Source: JAUVXY01 sp964392345
GTDB taxonomy: Bacteria > Actinomycetota > Humimicrobiia > Humimicrobiales > Humimicrobiaceae
NCBI GenBank assembly: GCA_964392345.1
Contig: CAYMPQ010000024.1
Span: 1-21,866 of the forward strand
DNA: 21,866 nucleotides
Direction: 5' to 3'
In this document: positions 1-8,313 of the stretch, in pieces
Layout: every line of letters starts with the position of its first letter
Numbering within the stretch: the first letter of the stretch is position 1
The notes under the pieces: model-generated
Seen by the model: the letters and a program-made list of their open reading frames with translations, nothing else
Told to the model about the DNA's origin: nothing
The model's database searches: none
Made by a program: the position numbers and the translations under genes

Positions 1-60
1 GTCTGCGTCTCTGCAGCGAACGAAGTGAGACGAAAGAACAAATCCCTCTCTCTCCTCCAG
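1..60. repeat. 60-bp direct repeat, copy 1
   Basis: This copy is identical over 60 bases to 164-223. It begins at the first base of the window, so it may extend further left. Its last 20 bases (AAATCCCTCTCTCTCCTCCA, positions 40-59) look like the T-arm 3' strand, acceptor strand and CCA of a serine tRNA. The T-loop core that should precede them is replaced by AAGAAC. The rest is purine-rich and contains CGTCTC and GAGACG, which can pair as a 6-bp stem. It is not a complete tRNA. Confidence 0.9.
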
Positions 61-101
61 TAAATCACAGTAAAATTCCAAACATATCGGAACCAATAAG
101 T

Positions 102-126
102 GCAAACATGGTGGATCCATGTTTGC
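102..126. repeat. 10-bp perfect inverted repeat between the two direct repeats
   Basis: GCAAACATGG (102-111) and CCATGTTTGC (117-126) are exact reverse complements around a 5-base loop TGGAT. No T-run follows, so it is not a standard intrinsic terminator. It lies in the 103-bp spacer between the 60-bp repeats and may be part of the same repeat unit. Confidence 0.8.
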
Positions 127-163
127 TGGATTTGAAAAGACGGACTGAGACGAAGGCGAGGGA

Positions 164-223
164 GTCTGCGTCTCTGCAGCGAACGAAGTGAGACGAAAGA
201 ACAAATCCCTCTCTCTCCTCCAG
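164..223. repeat. 60-bp direct repeat, copy 2
   Basis: Perfect second copy of 1-60, with a 163-bp period. The flanks differ on the right side (TAAATC after copy 1, CCGGAA after copy 2). On its left, the CGTCTC at 169-174 can pair either with GAGACG at 147-152 or with GAGACG at 190-195, so two exclusive hairpins are possible. GACGGACT (139-146) can also pair with AGTC(TG)CGTC (163-172). Possible identities are an interspersed non-coding repeat, the remnant of tRNA-Ser tail duplication, or an attachment-site scar. The sequence does not decide between these. Confidence 0.9.
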
Positions 224-289
224 CCGGAAAGCACAATCTACAAGCTCTTATTTTGCTTGTATTCCCTCTAAATTTAAATTGGCAAATAG

Positions 290-318
290 TTGGCGTACTG
301 TGCTTTTGATGCTATAGT
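290..318 (+). promoter_or_regulatory. Sigma-70-type promoter for the iron operon
   Basis: The -35 candidate is TTGGCG (290-295) and the -10 candidate is TATAGT (313-318), with exactly 17 bp between them. Transcription would start near 325, leaving about a 40-base leader before the regulator's ATG at 364. The palindrome at 317-332 overlaps the -10 and the predicted start, the usual position for a repressor site. Confidence 0.5.
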
Positions 319-332
319 TAGACGTAACTAAC
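317..332. promoter_or_regulatory. Candidate DtxR-type operator
   Basis: GTTAG (317-321) and CTAAC (328-332) form an inverted repeat around ACGTAA. DtxR/IdeR boxes are palindromes built on TTAG/CTAA half-sites, and the next gene encodes a DtxR-family protein followed by feoAB. Iron-dependent autorepression is therefore the simplest reading. The match is shorter than a full 19-bp DtxR box, so this is an inference. Confidence 0.4.
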
Positions 333-363
333 ATTTATAGGTTAATCATGCAAGAGGTTGCAA

Positions 364-879
364 ATGGATGCGTTAACACAAAGCATGGAAGATTACCTGG
401 AAGCAATACATATAATAAGCCAGGAAAAAAAGGTAGTAAGAATAAAAGACATTGCTAAGTTTTTAAATGTGAAGACACCATCAGTGGTGGATGCTATCGG
501 AAAACTTGCTGACAAGGATCTGGCTGTCCACGAAAGATATGGCTATCTGGAGCTTACCAAAGAGGGTACAAAAAGAGCTAAGATCATATATAGAAAACAC
601 AAAGATATTTTTAAATTTTTCAATGAAATACTTGGTATCAGTCATGCGGTATCAGCAAGAGATGCCTGCAGCATAGAGCATTACTTAAGTAAGGAAACTT
701 TAGGCAGGATGGTTAAATTTGTCAAATTTATTGAAGCATGCCAGGAAGAATATCCCTTATGGCTTAAAAGTTTTAACTGCTTTGTAAAGCATAAAAAAAC
801 ACTTGAATCCTGTTTTAAAAACGATGTAGAAAAGCCAGACAAGCGTAAGCGCATAGGAGTGGAGATAATAAATGACTAA
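364..879 (+). CDS. DtxR/MntR-family metal-dependent repressor
   Basis: This 171-residue protein carries an N-terminal winged helix (about 25-65) and the DtxR dimerization/metal domain, but no SH3-like third domain. It is therefore of MntR length rather than DtxR length (about 225). The ATG at 364 is chosen because AAGAGG (352-357) lies 6 bases upstream; the in-frame TTG at 358 abuts that site. Metal ligands appear conserved: D10, H79, C102, E105 and H106. C102/E105/H106 correspond to the DtxR primary site, where MntR has Glu in place of Cys. D10 is the MntR-like residue at the position of DtxR Met10. The gene overlaps feoA by 8 bases, so it very likely senses Fe(II) and represses its own operon. 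Iron rather than manganese is inferred from the Cys and the context. Confidence 0.88.
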   Translation: MDALTQSMEDYLEAIHIISQEKKVVRIKDIAKFLNVKTPSVVDAIGKLADKDLAVHERYGYLELTKEGTKRAKIIYRKHKDIFKFFNEILGISHAVSARDACSIEHYLSKETLGRMVKFVKFIEACQEEYPLWLKSFNCFVKHKKTLESCFKNDVEKPDKRKRIGVEIIND

Positions 880-1138
880 ACCGGCAGGACAAAAGCTTTT
901 AACAATTGCAGATGCGCTCCCCGGAAAAAAATATGTGATTTCCCACATTAGCGGAGGGCATGGATTAAGAAGTCGTCTGTATGCAATAGGGATGGTGCCA
1001 AACGAGACTTTTTCTGTACTTAACGAATCGGGAGGAGGTCCTGTAACCTTGCTGGTAAAAGGGGCAAGAATAGCTATAGGAATGGGAGTGGCAAGAAAAA
1101 TAATAATCAGAGAGGCTGAAAAATGGAGCGGGAAATAA
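872..1138 (+). CDS. feoA: Ferrous iron transport protein A
   Basis: Small cytoplasmic SH3-fold protein of 88 residues that works with FeoB in Fe(II) uptake. The FeoA pattern is clear: LTIADALPGKKYVI, then GLRSRLYAIGMVPNE, a glycine-rich turn with PVTLLVKGARIAIG, and a C-terminal strand ARKIIIRE. The ATG at 872 overlaps the end of the regulator gene, with GGAG elements at 856-864 as the ribosome site. The end overlaps the feoB start by 16 bases, so regulator, feoA and feoB form one translationally coupled operon. Confidence 0.92.
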   Translation: MTKPAGQKLLTIADALPGKKYVISHISGGHGLRSRLYAIGMVPNETFSVLNESGGGPVTLLVKGARIAIGMGVARKIIIREAEKWSGK

Positions 1139-3282
1139 CCATTGCGCTTGCTGGGAACCCTAATTCAGGCAAAACTACAATTTTTAATAATCTAACCGGG
1201 GCAAGACAGCATGTTGGTAATTATCCGGGAGTAACAGTAGAGAAAAAGACCGGGGAGACAAGGTACAAAGGATATAAGATAAATGTTGTTGACCTGCCTG
1301 GTACGTATAGCCTGACAGCTTATTCGCTGGATGAAATTGTGGCAAGAAATTTTGTTATAAACGAAAAACCTGATGTAGTAGTAGATGTAATTGATTCATC
1401 CAATCTTGAGAGAAATCTATATCTTGCAGTACAATTAATTGAACTAAAGGCCCCACTGGTTTTTGCATTTAACATGACAGATGTTGCAAAAAGCAGCGGA
1501 AAAAAAATTGATATAAAACTTCTTTCTGAACTGATGGGCGTTCCTATTGTAGAAACCATTGGCCACAAGAAAAAAGGTATGTCTGGCTTGCTGGATTCAG
1601 TAATAAAAACAGTAGAAAAAAGAGAAAATGGAAAGAATGTAGTTGTTAGATACGGAGAGGAAATAGAAAATGAAATAGAAAAAATTGAAAAAATTTTAAT
1701 CAGCAATAAACCACTTTCCGATAAGTTTAATTTAAGATGGTTAGCTGTAAAGCTGCTTGAGCAGGACAGGGAAGTAATACAGGAAGTTAAGAAAAAGCTT
1801 GGCAGTAGTTCTGAATATAGCAGCATTGAAAAAGCAGTAGATGATTCCATAGCTCACATAAAGAGCATATTAAGGGACCCGCCTGAAACTATTATAGCAG
1901 ATGCAAGATATGGCTTTATCAATGGAGCTCTGCAAGAATCATACGAGGAGATTCATGCAGACAAAACAACTATAAGTGATGAAATTGATAAAGTAATAAC
2001 AAATAGGATACTCGGACTTCCAATATTTGCTATTCTGATGTGGCTGATGTTTCAATTTGTGTTTACAATTGGGGCTTACCCGATGAAGTGGATAGATATT
2101 GGATTTGGCAAACTTGCTAATCTCGCAGAAAGTTTTATACCAGAAGGCCTTTTACAATCATTTGTAGTTGACGGTATTATAGGCGGTGTGGGAGGGGTGT
2201 TGACATTTACCCCGAACATTATGCTGCTGTTCATATGCATTGCAGTACTTGAGGACAGCGGATATATGGCAAGGGCAGCTTTTGTTACAGACAGGATGAT
2301 GCATAAAATTGGCCTGCACGGAAAATCTTTTATCCCTATGCTGATTGGATTTGGATGTACCGTTCCAGCTTATATGGCGGCAAGGACAATAGAAAATAAA
2401 AGGGATAGGCTTGTAACAATGCATGTTACTACATTTATGAGCTGTGGGGCCAGACTGCCAGTATATATTCTTTTGGCAGGAGCATTCTTTCCCAAATATG
2501 CTGGAAATGTTATTTTTTTGATTTATGTGATTGGTGTTCTAACCATGATATCTATGGCAAAACTGCTCAGGTCAACAAGATTCAAGGGCGAACCGTCTCC
2601 ATTTGTTATGGAACTTCCACCTTACCGTATCCCAACTTTTAAAGGGGTAATGATTCATATGTGGGAGCGGACGAGACTTTATTTAAAGAAGGCAGGAACA
2701 GTAATATTGGTTATATCTGTAGTAATGTGGGCGCTATTTACATTCCCAATAATTGGTGATAATTATTCCAAGGATTATAAAGCAGAGATAGAAAGTCAGA
2801 ATGAAGCTTTTAAATCAGGGGAGGTTTCCAAAGAAGATCTTGAGGAGAATATTGCAGCAATAAAGGGTGATATGGCAAGAGAAGAGATGAGCTATACGAT
2901 AGCATCACGGGCAGGACATTTTATTGAACCGGTATTTAAACCCCTCGGGTTTGATTGGAAATTGACAGTTACAGCTATGTCCGGCATTGCTGCAAAAGAG
3001 GTTGTGGTATCCACGATGGGAACTCTCCTTAGTATCACAGAAGCAGATGAAGAGTCTGGATCTTTTAGAGATAAACTGGCAAGCGAGTACAATCCGCTGG
3101 TAGGTTTAAGTTTTATGTTGTTTATTCTGCTAATGTTTCCATGTATGGCGGCACTGACAATATTTAGGATGGAAGCAGGTATGAAGGAAGTGTTGTTTCA
3201 GATTGGTTATACGCTAATGATTGCCTGGGTTGTATCACTTATTGTATATCAAATTGGAAAGCTTATTATTTATTTTATCTAA
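1123..3282 (+). CDS. feoB: Ferrous iron transporter FeoB
   Basis: A 719-residue inner-membrane Fe(II) transporter with a cytoplasmic GTPase-like domain. G1 is GNPNSGKT (11-18), G3 DLPG (57-60) and G4 NMTD (117-120). A helical GDI-like segment follows to about 290, then the membrane part with two Gate regions. The conserved Gate sequence GFGCTVPA (409-416, Cys412) and the downstream ELPPYRIPTFKGVMIHMWER stretch are typical of the family. A charged loop (about 545-585) separates later membrane helices, and the protein ends in a hydrophobic helix. The length is normal for bacterial FeoB. AGAGG at 1111-1115 is the ribosome site inside feoA. The protein looks complete and intact, and is probably controlled by the regulator encoded first in the operon. 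Confidence 0.96.
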   Translation: MEREITIALAGNPNSGKTTIFNNLTGARQHVGNYPGVTVEKKTGETRYKGYKINVVDLPGTYSLTAYSLDEIVARNFVINEKPDVVVDVIDSSNLERNLYLAVQLIELKAPLVFAFNMTDVAKSSGKKIDIKLLSELMGVPIVETIGHKKKGMSGLLDSVIKTVEKRENGKNVVVRYGEEIENEIEKIEKILISNKPLSDKFNLRWLAVKLLEQDREVIQEVKKKLGSSSEYSSIEKAVDDSIAHIKSILRDPPETIIADARYGFINGALQESYEEIHADKTTISDEIDKVITNRILGLPIFAILMWLMFQFVFTIGAYPMKWIDIGFGKLANLAESFIPEGLLQSFVVDGIIGGVGGVLTFTPNIMLLFICIAVLEDSGYMARAAFVTDRMMHKIGLHGKSFIPMLIGFGCTVPAYMAARTIENKRDRLVTMHVTTFMSCGARLPVYILLAGAFFPKYAGNVIFLIYVIGVLTMISMAKLLRSTRFKGEPSPFVMELPPYRIPTFKGVMIHMWERTRLYLKKAGTVILVISVVMWALFTFPIIGDNYSKDYKAEIESQNEAFKSGEVSKEDLEENIAAIKGDMAREEMSYTIASRAGHFIEPVFKPLGFDWKLTVTAMSGIAAKEVVVSTMGTLLSITEADEESGSFRDKLASEYNPLVGLSFMLFILLMFPCMAALTIFRMEAGMKEVLFQIGYTLMIAWVVSLIVYQIGKLIIYFI

Positions 3283-3293
3283 ATAAAATAAAT
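3268..3293 (+). terminator. AT-only hairpin at the end of feoB
   Basis: ATTTATTTTAT (3268-3278) and ATAAAATAAAT (3283-3293) are perfect reverse complements around CTAA. They span the feoB stop codon and are followed by TTTAT. An 11-bp stem of A-T pairs alone is weak for an intrinsic terminator, but the position at the end of the operon fits. Confidence 0.35.
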
Positions 3294-3362
3294 TTTATAC
3301 AGCACTCTAGTACGAAAGTATCTATTGTCAATTAAAATTTCCTGTTTGCAGCACTTTGCTTG

Positions 3363-3391
3363 TTGCCATTTTGGATTATATTTTATATGAT
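3363..3391 (+). promoter_or_regulatory. Candidate promoter of the pyruvate oxidoreductase gene
   Basis: TTGCCA (3363-3368) and TATGAT (3386-3391) each match the sigma-70 consensus at five of six positions and are 17 bp apart. Predicted start is near 3398, giving about a 100-base leader before ATG 3498. The leader contains a short inverted repeat AGTCT/AGACT (3430-3434, 3443-3447). The remainder of the 215-bp gap is AT-rich with no gene seen. Confidence 0.45.
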
Positions 3392-3497
3392 TTAACGGGT
3401 ATTTTTTTATGACTGTTTTTTGTTGATCAAGTCTTATTTATTAGACTAAATATTTGGCAATGAAATCATAAATTATTATACAAGGAGATATGAGCTA

Positions 3498-6400
3498 ATG
3501 GAAAAAAAGAAAACAATGAAAACAATGGATGGCAATATGGCGGCTGCTTACATTGCTTATGCGCTTACTGAGGTAGCTGCCATATATCCAATTACACCAT
3601 CTTCCGCTATGGGGGAATATGTAGATGAATGGGCCGCACATGGTAAGAAAAACATATTTGGCCAGGCAGTCAAGGTGAGCGAGCTTCAATCAGAAGGAGG
3701 CGCTTCCGGTGCTGTCCACGGTGCGCTTGAGGCAGGAGCTTTAACTACGACATTCACTGCGTCACAGGGGCTTCTTTTAATGATTCCAAATATGTATAAA
3801 ATTTCTGGCGAGCTTTTGCCGGCAGTATTTCATGTAAGTGCGCGTACGCTTGCAACACATGCTCTTTCCATATTTGGAGACCACTCAGACGTAATGGCAG
3901 CAAGACAGACTGGTTTTGCACTGCTTGCATCAGGAGGAGTTCAGGAAATTATGGATCTTGGCGCAATTGCACACCTTTCTGCGATAAAGTCAAGAGTTCC
4001 TTTTCTGCATTTTTTTGATGGTTTTAGAAGCTCACACGAAATTCAAAAGATTGAAGTTATGGATTACAAAGACATTGAAAAGTTGCTTGACTATGATGCA
4101 GTGGCGCAGTTTAGAAACAGAGCATTAAATCCTGAGCATCCTGTAACAAAAGGAACAGCACAAAATCCTGATATATTTTTCCAGGCAAGAGAATCTTCAA
4201 ACAGATTTTACGAAAAAGTACCGGGAATAGTTACAGGTTATATGAAAGAAATAAGCAAGTTAACAGGCAGGGAATACAAGCCGTTTAACTATGTTGGAGC
4301 AAAAGATGCACAGTATGTAATTGTAGCGATGGGTTCTGTTACGGATACTATTGATGAGACAGTAAACTACTTAAATAAAATGGGAGAAAAAATCGGCCTT
4401 ATAAAGGTGCATCTTTACAGGCCGTTCTCAAAAGAATATTTTCTTGATGTGCTTCCAAAAACAGTAAAGAAAATAGCAGTACTTGACAGGACAAAAGAGC
4501 CGGGCGCATTAGGTGAGCCGTTGTATCAGGATATAAAAACTTTATTTTATACAATGGAAAACAAGCCTGTTGTAGTTGGCGGGAGATACGGGCTTGGGTC
4601 AAAAGATACAACACCTTCACAGATAAAGGCTGTATTTGATAACTTAAAGCTTTCCGGTCCAAAAGATGGATTTACCATTGGAATAAATGATGATGTAACG
4701 CATACGTCGCTTGAGGTAAAAGAAAATATTGCCACAGAGCCAGAAGGAACAGTTATGTGTAAGTTCTGGGGGTTTGGTTCCGATGGTACGGTTGGAGCAA
4801 ACAAAAATGCCATAAAAATAATTGGAGACAATACGGACCTTTATGCTCAGGGATATTTTGCATATGATTCCAAAAAATCCGGTGGTCTTACAATCTCTCA
4901 CTTAAGATTTGGAAAGAGCCCAATAAAATCTACATACCTTATAAACAATGCTGATTTTATAGCCTGCCATAAACAAAGTTATGTAAATCAGTATGATTTG
5001 CTTAAAGATCTAAAAGATGGCGGCACGTTTCTTCTGAACTGCCAGTGGGCAAAAGATGAGCTTGATGAAAAATTGCCAGCCAAAATGAAAAAATATATGG
5101 CTGACCATAATGTAAATTTCTATATAATTGATGCAACAGGCATAGCTGAAGAAATTGGGCTTGGAACCAGAATAAATATGATTATGCAGTCTGCCTTCTT
5201 TAAACTGGCAAATGTTATAAAAATAGAAGATGCTGTTAAATATATAAAAGCAGCAATAGAGAAGACATACGGGAAAAAAGGTAAAAATATTGTCGAGATG
5301 AACTACAGGGCAGTTGACCGGGGGATTGATTCACTTGTTAGGATTGATGTTCCTGCTTCATGGGGAAATGCAGCTGATGATGCCGATACTATAGAAGCGC
5401 AAGAACCTGATTTTATCAGGAACGTTTTTAGGATGATGATTAGACAGGAGGGAGACAATATTCCTGTTAGCGCATTTTCAGGAGCCGAGGATGGCACATT
5501 TCCCAGTGGAACTACTGCGTACGAAAAACGTGGAACAGCAGTTAAGATTCCTGAGTGGCAGATTGAAAACTGCATACAATGCAACCAATGCTCGTTTGTG
5601 TGTCCTCACGCTGTAATAAGACCAGTGCTTCTGACAGAAAAGGAAACCAAAGATGCGCCTGATGGATTTAAAACTGCAAAGGCAAAAGGGAAGGGACTGG
5701 ATCAATTCAATTACCGTATCCAGGTGAGTGCTCTTGATTGTACAGGGTGCGGAAATTGCGCTGATATTTGTCCTGCTAAAAACAAAGCCCTTATTATGAA
5801 GCCGCTTGACACGCAAGAAGAGCAAATAAAAAATTGGGATTATGCATCGAGCGTTTCTGTAAAGGAGGATGCAGTACCGCCGACTACAGTAAAGGGCAGC
5901 CAGTTCAAACAGCCGCTTTTTGAATTTTCAGGGGCGTGCGCAGGATGCGGCGAGACTCCATATGCAAAACTTGCCACACAGCTTTTTGGAGACAGGATGG
6001 TTATAACAAATGCAACAGGCTGTTCATCTATATGGGGCGCTTCAGCGCCATCAACTCCATATACTACAAACGCAGAAGGAAGAGGACCTGCATGGGCAAA
6101 CTCTTTGTTTGAAGATAATGCAGAATATGGATATGGCATTTTATTGGGAACCAGTCAGCTGAGAGACAAACTGGAGATTTTAATGAGAGAATTGGCTGGT
6201 ATGAAAATAAGCCCTGCTTTAAAGGAAGCAATTAATGAATGGATTTTAGGGAAAGATGATGGGCAGGCAAGCAGAGAGTCAGCAGCTAAAATACTCAAGC
6301 TGCTAAAAAAAGATATTGGAGATAAAAAAGCCGATATACTTAGAAACAAAATACTTGGGATCAAAGATTATCTGGTTAAAAGGTCTATATGGGTATTTGG

Positions 6401-7031
6401 CGGTGACGGCTGGGCATATGACATAGGATATGGCGGGCTTGATCACGTTCTCGCATCAGGAGATGATGTAAATGTGCTTGTTTATGATACAGAAGTATAT
6501 TCAAATACGGGTGGCCAGGCTTCAAAAGCAACACCGACAGGGGCAGTAGCAAAATTTGCTGCATCAGGTAAAAAAGTTAAAAAGAAAGACCTTGGGTTAA
6601 TGGCGGTAACATATGGATATGTGTATGTTGCACAGGTTGCAATGGGAGCAAATAAAAACCAAACACTGAAGGCATTTGTAGAGGCTGAAAAGTACAAAGG
6701 TCCATCACTTATTATAGCGTATTCTCCATGTATTAATCATGGAATAAAGATTGGAATGGGCCATACCCAGCTGCGGGAAAAACAGGCTGTAGATTCGGGG
6801 TACTGGCATTTGTACAGGTACAACCCGGAACTTAAAAAAGAAGGTAAAAATCCTTTTATACTGGATTCAGGCGAGCCAAAAGAATCATTTGAAGATTTCC
6901 TGATGGGTGAAGTAAGATATTCATCTCTTGTAAAGACGTTCCCTGAAAATGCAAAGAAATTATTTAAAAAGGCAGAAATTGAAGCAAGGGAAAAGTACGA
7001 AAGTTATAAAAAAATGGCTGAAGCAAAATAA
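3498..7031 (+). CDS. nifJ: Pyruvate:ferredoxin (flavodoxin) oxidoreductase
   Basis: This 1177-residue single-chain enzyme oxidizes pyruvate plus CoA to acetyl-CoA and CO2 and reduces ferredoxin or flavodoxin. It is a central reaction of anaerobic metabolism. Domains in order: the pyrimidine-binding domain (start to about 250, with TEVAAIYPITPSS and FGDHSDVMAARQTG), the transketolase-C-like domain, the gamma domain (about 415-620), and a two-cluster ferredoxin domain. The ferredoxin domain has C692-x2-C-x2-C-x3-C702 and C748-x2-C-x2-C-x3-C758. The thiamine-diphosphate domain follows, with C814/C817, GDGW (969-972) and YSNTGGQ. The Shine-Dalgarno AAGGAG (3482-3487) supports ATG 3498. All cofactor motifs are intact and the length is normal. 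It appears to be a single-gene unit or the first gene before lysC, which starts 34 bases later. Confidence 0.97.
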   Translation: MEKKKTMKTMDGNMAAAYIAYALTEVAAIYPITPSSAMGEYVDEWAAHGKKNIFGQAVKVSELQSEGGASGAVHGALEAGALTTTFTASQGLLLMIPNMYKISGELLPAVFHVSARTLATHALSIFGDHSDVMAARQTGFALLASGGVQEIMDLGAIAHLSAIKSRVPFLHFFDGFRSSHEIQKIEVMDYKDIEKLLDYDAVAQFRNRALNPEHPVTKGTAQNPDIFFQARESSNRFYEKVPGIVTGYMKEISKLTGREYKPFNYVGAKDAQYVIVAMGSVTDTIDETVNYLNKMGEKIGLIKVHLYRPFSKEYFLDVLPKTVKKIAVLDRTKEPGALGEPLYQDIKTLFYTMENKPVVVGGRYGLGSKDTTPSQIKAVFDNLKLSGPKDGFTIGINDDVTHTSLEVKENIATEPEGTVMCKFWGFGSDGTVGANKNAIKIIGDNTDLYAQGYFAYDSKKSGGLTISHLRFGKSPIKSTYLINNADFIACHKQSYVNQYDLLKDLKDGGTFLLNCQWAKDELDEKLPAKMKKYMADHNVNFYIIDATGIAEEIGLGTRINMIMQSAFFKLANVIKIEDAVKYIKAAIEKTYGKKGKNIVEMNYRAVDRGIDSLVRIDVPASWGNAADDADTIEAQEPDFIRNVFRMMIRQEGDNIPVSAFSGAEDGTFPSGTTAYEKRGTAVKIPEWQIENCIQCNQCSFVCPHAVIRPVLLTEKETKDAPDGFKTAKAKGKGLDQFNYRIQVSALDCTGCGNCADICPAKNKALIMKPLDTQEEQIKNWDYASSVSVKEDAVPPTTVKGSQFKQPLFEFSGACAGCGETPYAKLATQLFGDRMVITNATGCSSIWGASAPSTPYTTNAEGRGPAWANSLFEDNAEYGYGILLGTSQLRDKLEILMRELAGMKISPALKEAINEWILGKDDGQASRESAAKILKLLKKDIGDKKADILRNKILGIKDYLVKRSIWVFGGDGWAYDIGYGGLDHVLASGDDVNVLVYDTEVYSNTGGQASKATPTGAVAKFAASGKKVKKKDLGLMAVTYGYVYVAQVAMGANKNQTLKAFVEAEKYKGPSLIIAYSPCINHGIKIGMGHTQLREKQAVDSGYWHLYRYNPELKKEGKNPFILDSGEPKESFEDFLMGEVRYSSLVKTFPENAKKLFKKAEIEAREKYESYKKMAEAK

Positions 7032-7065
7032 CTCAAGCATAAACTTATAAATGATGAGGGGGCCT

Positions 7066-8313
7066 ATGGGTATAGGAGCAAAAGAAAAAAAAGATATAAT
7101 TATTATGAAATTTGGCGGCACATCTATCAGTGATACAGATAAAATAAAAAAGGCTGCTGATAAAGTTATAACTGCCAAACTTTCTGGGTGCAGTGTTGTT
7201 GCCGTAGTATCGGCAATGGGTGATGCTACTGACAATCTAATCAACATTGCATCCAGTATCAGTAAAAATCCTTCACACAGGGAAATGGATATGCTTATGT
7301 CAACAGGTGAACAGGTGTCAATGGCCTTGCTTTCAATGGCTATCCAGGAGAAGGGATATGATTGTATGTCTTTAACTGGAAAACAGGCGGGGATTTTAAC
7401 TGACGATGTTTACTCAAATGCAAAAATCTTAAGTGTTGACAAAGAAAGGTTGCTCAAGGAACTTGGCAGCAACAAAATCATTGTAGTAGCTGGATTTCAG
7501 GGAACAACGCCTGCAGGTGAAATTACGACATTGGGAAGAGGAGGCTCTGATACAACTGCAGTTGCACTGGCTTCAGTACTTGGTGCGAAATATTGTGAAA
7601 TTTATACAGATGTGGATGGTGTTTTTACCGCAGACCCCAGAGTAGAGTCTAATTCCAACAAGATAGAGACAATGTCGTACGATGAGATGCTGGAGCTTGC
7701 ATCTTCGGGGGCAAAAGTTCTGCATTTGCGCGCAGCAGAATTTGCAAAAAAACACAGTATTGTTCTGCATGTTAGGTCAAGTTTTAATGATATAAAGGGG
7801 ACGTGGATTATGGATATTAAAGACAGTGATAAAAAAATGGAAAAGCCGCTTATTTCTGGAGTAACCCATGACACTAATCAGGTAAAAATATCTATTTTTG
7901 GACTTTATGATAAGCCCGGAATAGCCGCTAAGTTATTTGGGGGGATGGCGGATAAAAATGTAAATGTAGATTTAATAGTTCAAAATGTTAGTGAAAATAA
8001 TTTAGCTACAATTTCTTTTACAATTAAAAATGAGGATTTGAATGCGGCACGCAAAGTTCTTGAAGACATAAAGGATAAGCTGGGCATTGGAAAAATTGGA
8101 ATAGATACAGAAGTTGCAAAAGTTTCAATAGTTGGAGCAGGCATGCAGACACATCCGGGAGTTGCTGCCAAGATGTTTGACTTGCTCGGGCAGCAGGATA
8201 TAAATATAGAAATGATAAGCACGTCTCCTATAAGAATTTCATGTGTTATCCGCAAAGAAAAAACAAGGAAAGCAGTAAGGGTACTGCATAAGGGATTTAT
8301 TCTTGATAAATAA
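7066..8313 (+). CDS. lysC: Aspartate kinase
   Basis: A 415-residue enzyme that phosphorylates aspartate, the first step toward lysine, threonine, methionine and diaminopimelate. The kinase signature KFGGTS is at 16-21, and TDVDGVFTADPR (181-192) marks the amino-acid-kinase nucleotide region. Two C-terminal ACT domains (about 271-338 and 350-412) indicate feedback control by end-product amino acids. Upstream ATGs at 7051 and 7054 are possible, but GAGG (7056-7059) lies 6 bases before ATG 7066, so that start is preferred. An internal start at M15 (7108) would lack a ribosome site. The gene lies directly before asd, the next enzyme. Confidence 0.93.
   Translation: MGIGAKEKKDIIIMKFGGTSISDTDKIKKAADKVITAKLSGCSVVAVVSAMGDATDNLINIASSISKNPSHREMDMLMSTGEQVSMALLSMAIQEKGYDCMSLTGKQAGILTDDVYSNAKILSVDKERLLKELGSNKIIVVAGFQGTTPAGEITTLGRGGSDTTAVALASVLGAKYCEIYTDVDGVFTADPRVESNSNKIETMSYDEMLELASSGAKVLHLRAAEFAKKHSIVLHVRSSFNDIKGTWIMDIKDSDKKMEKPLISGVTHDTNQVKISIFGLYDKPGIAAKLFGGMADKNVNVDLIVQNVSENNLATISFTIKNEDLNAARKVLEDIKDKLGIGKIGIDTEVAKVSIVGAGMQTHPGVAAKMFDLLGQQDINIEMISTSPIRISCVIRKEKTRKAVRVLHKGFILDK

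Noticed and set aside
100..222. A complete tRNA-Ser gene
   Set aside because: Only the 3' tail is tRNA-like; there is no matching 5' acceptor strand, D-arm, paired anticodon stem or T-loop consensus.
1..223. CRISPR array from the repeated 60-mer
   Set aside because: Only two copies, repeat too long, 103-bp spacer, and no cas genes in the window.
280..295. Sigma-54 -24/-12 promoter (TGGCAA-N5-TGGCG) before the feo operon
   Set aside because: The GG-N10-GC spacing is present but the -12 box matches only three of five, and a better sigma-70 promoter overlaps it. Probably chance.
1320..1850. 176-codon minus-strand open frame inside feoB
   Set aside because: It is a shadow of the intact feoB GTPase region, with low-complexity Ser/Phe/Ile sequence and no recognisable domain.
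3454..3482. TTGGCA-17-TATACA promoter directly before nifJ
   Set aside because: Transcription would begin at about 3489, after the Shine-Dalgarno AAGGAG (3482-3487), and so would remove it from the mRNA. The promoter at 3363-3391 fits better.
5478..5825. Minus-strand open frames inside nifJ (this and several others)
   Set aside because: They lie opposite the intact ferredoxin domain and have no ribosome site or family pattern.
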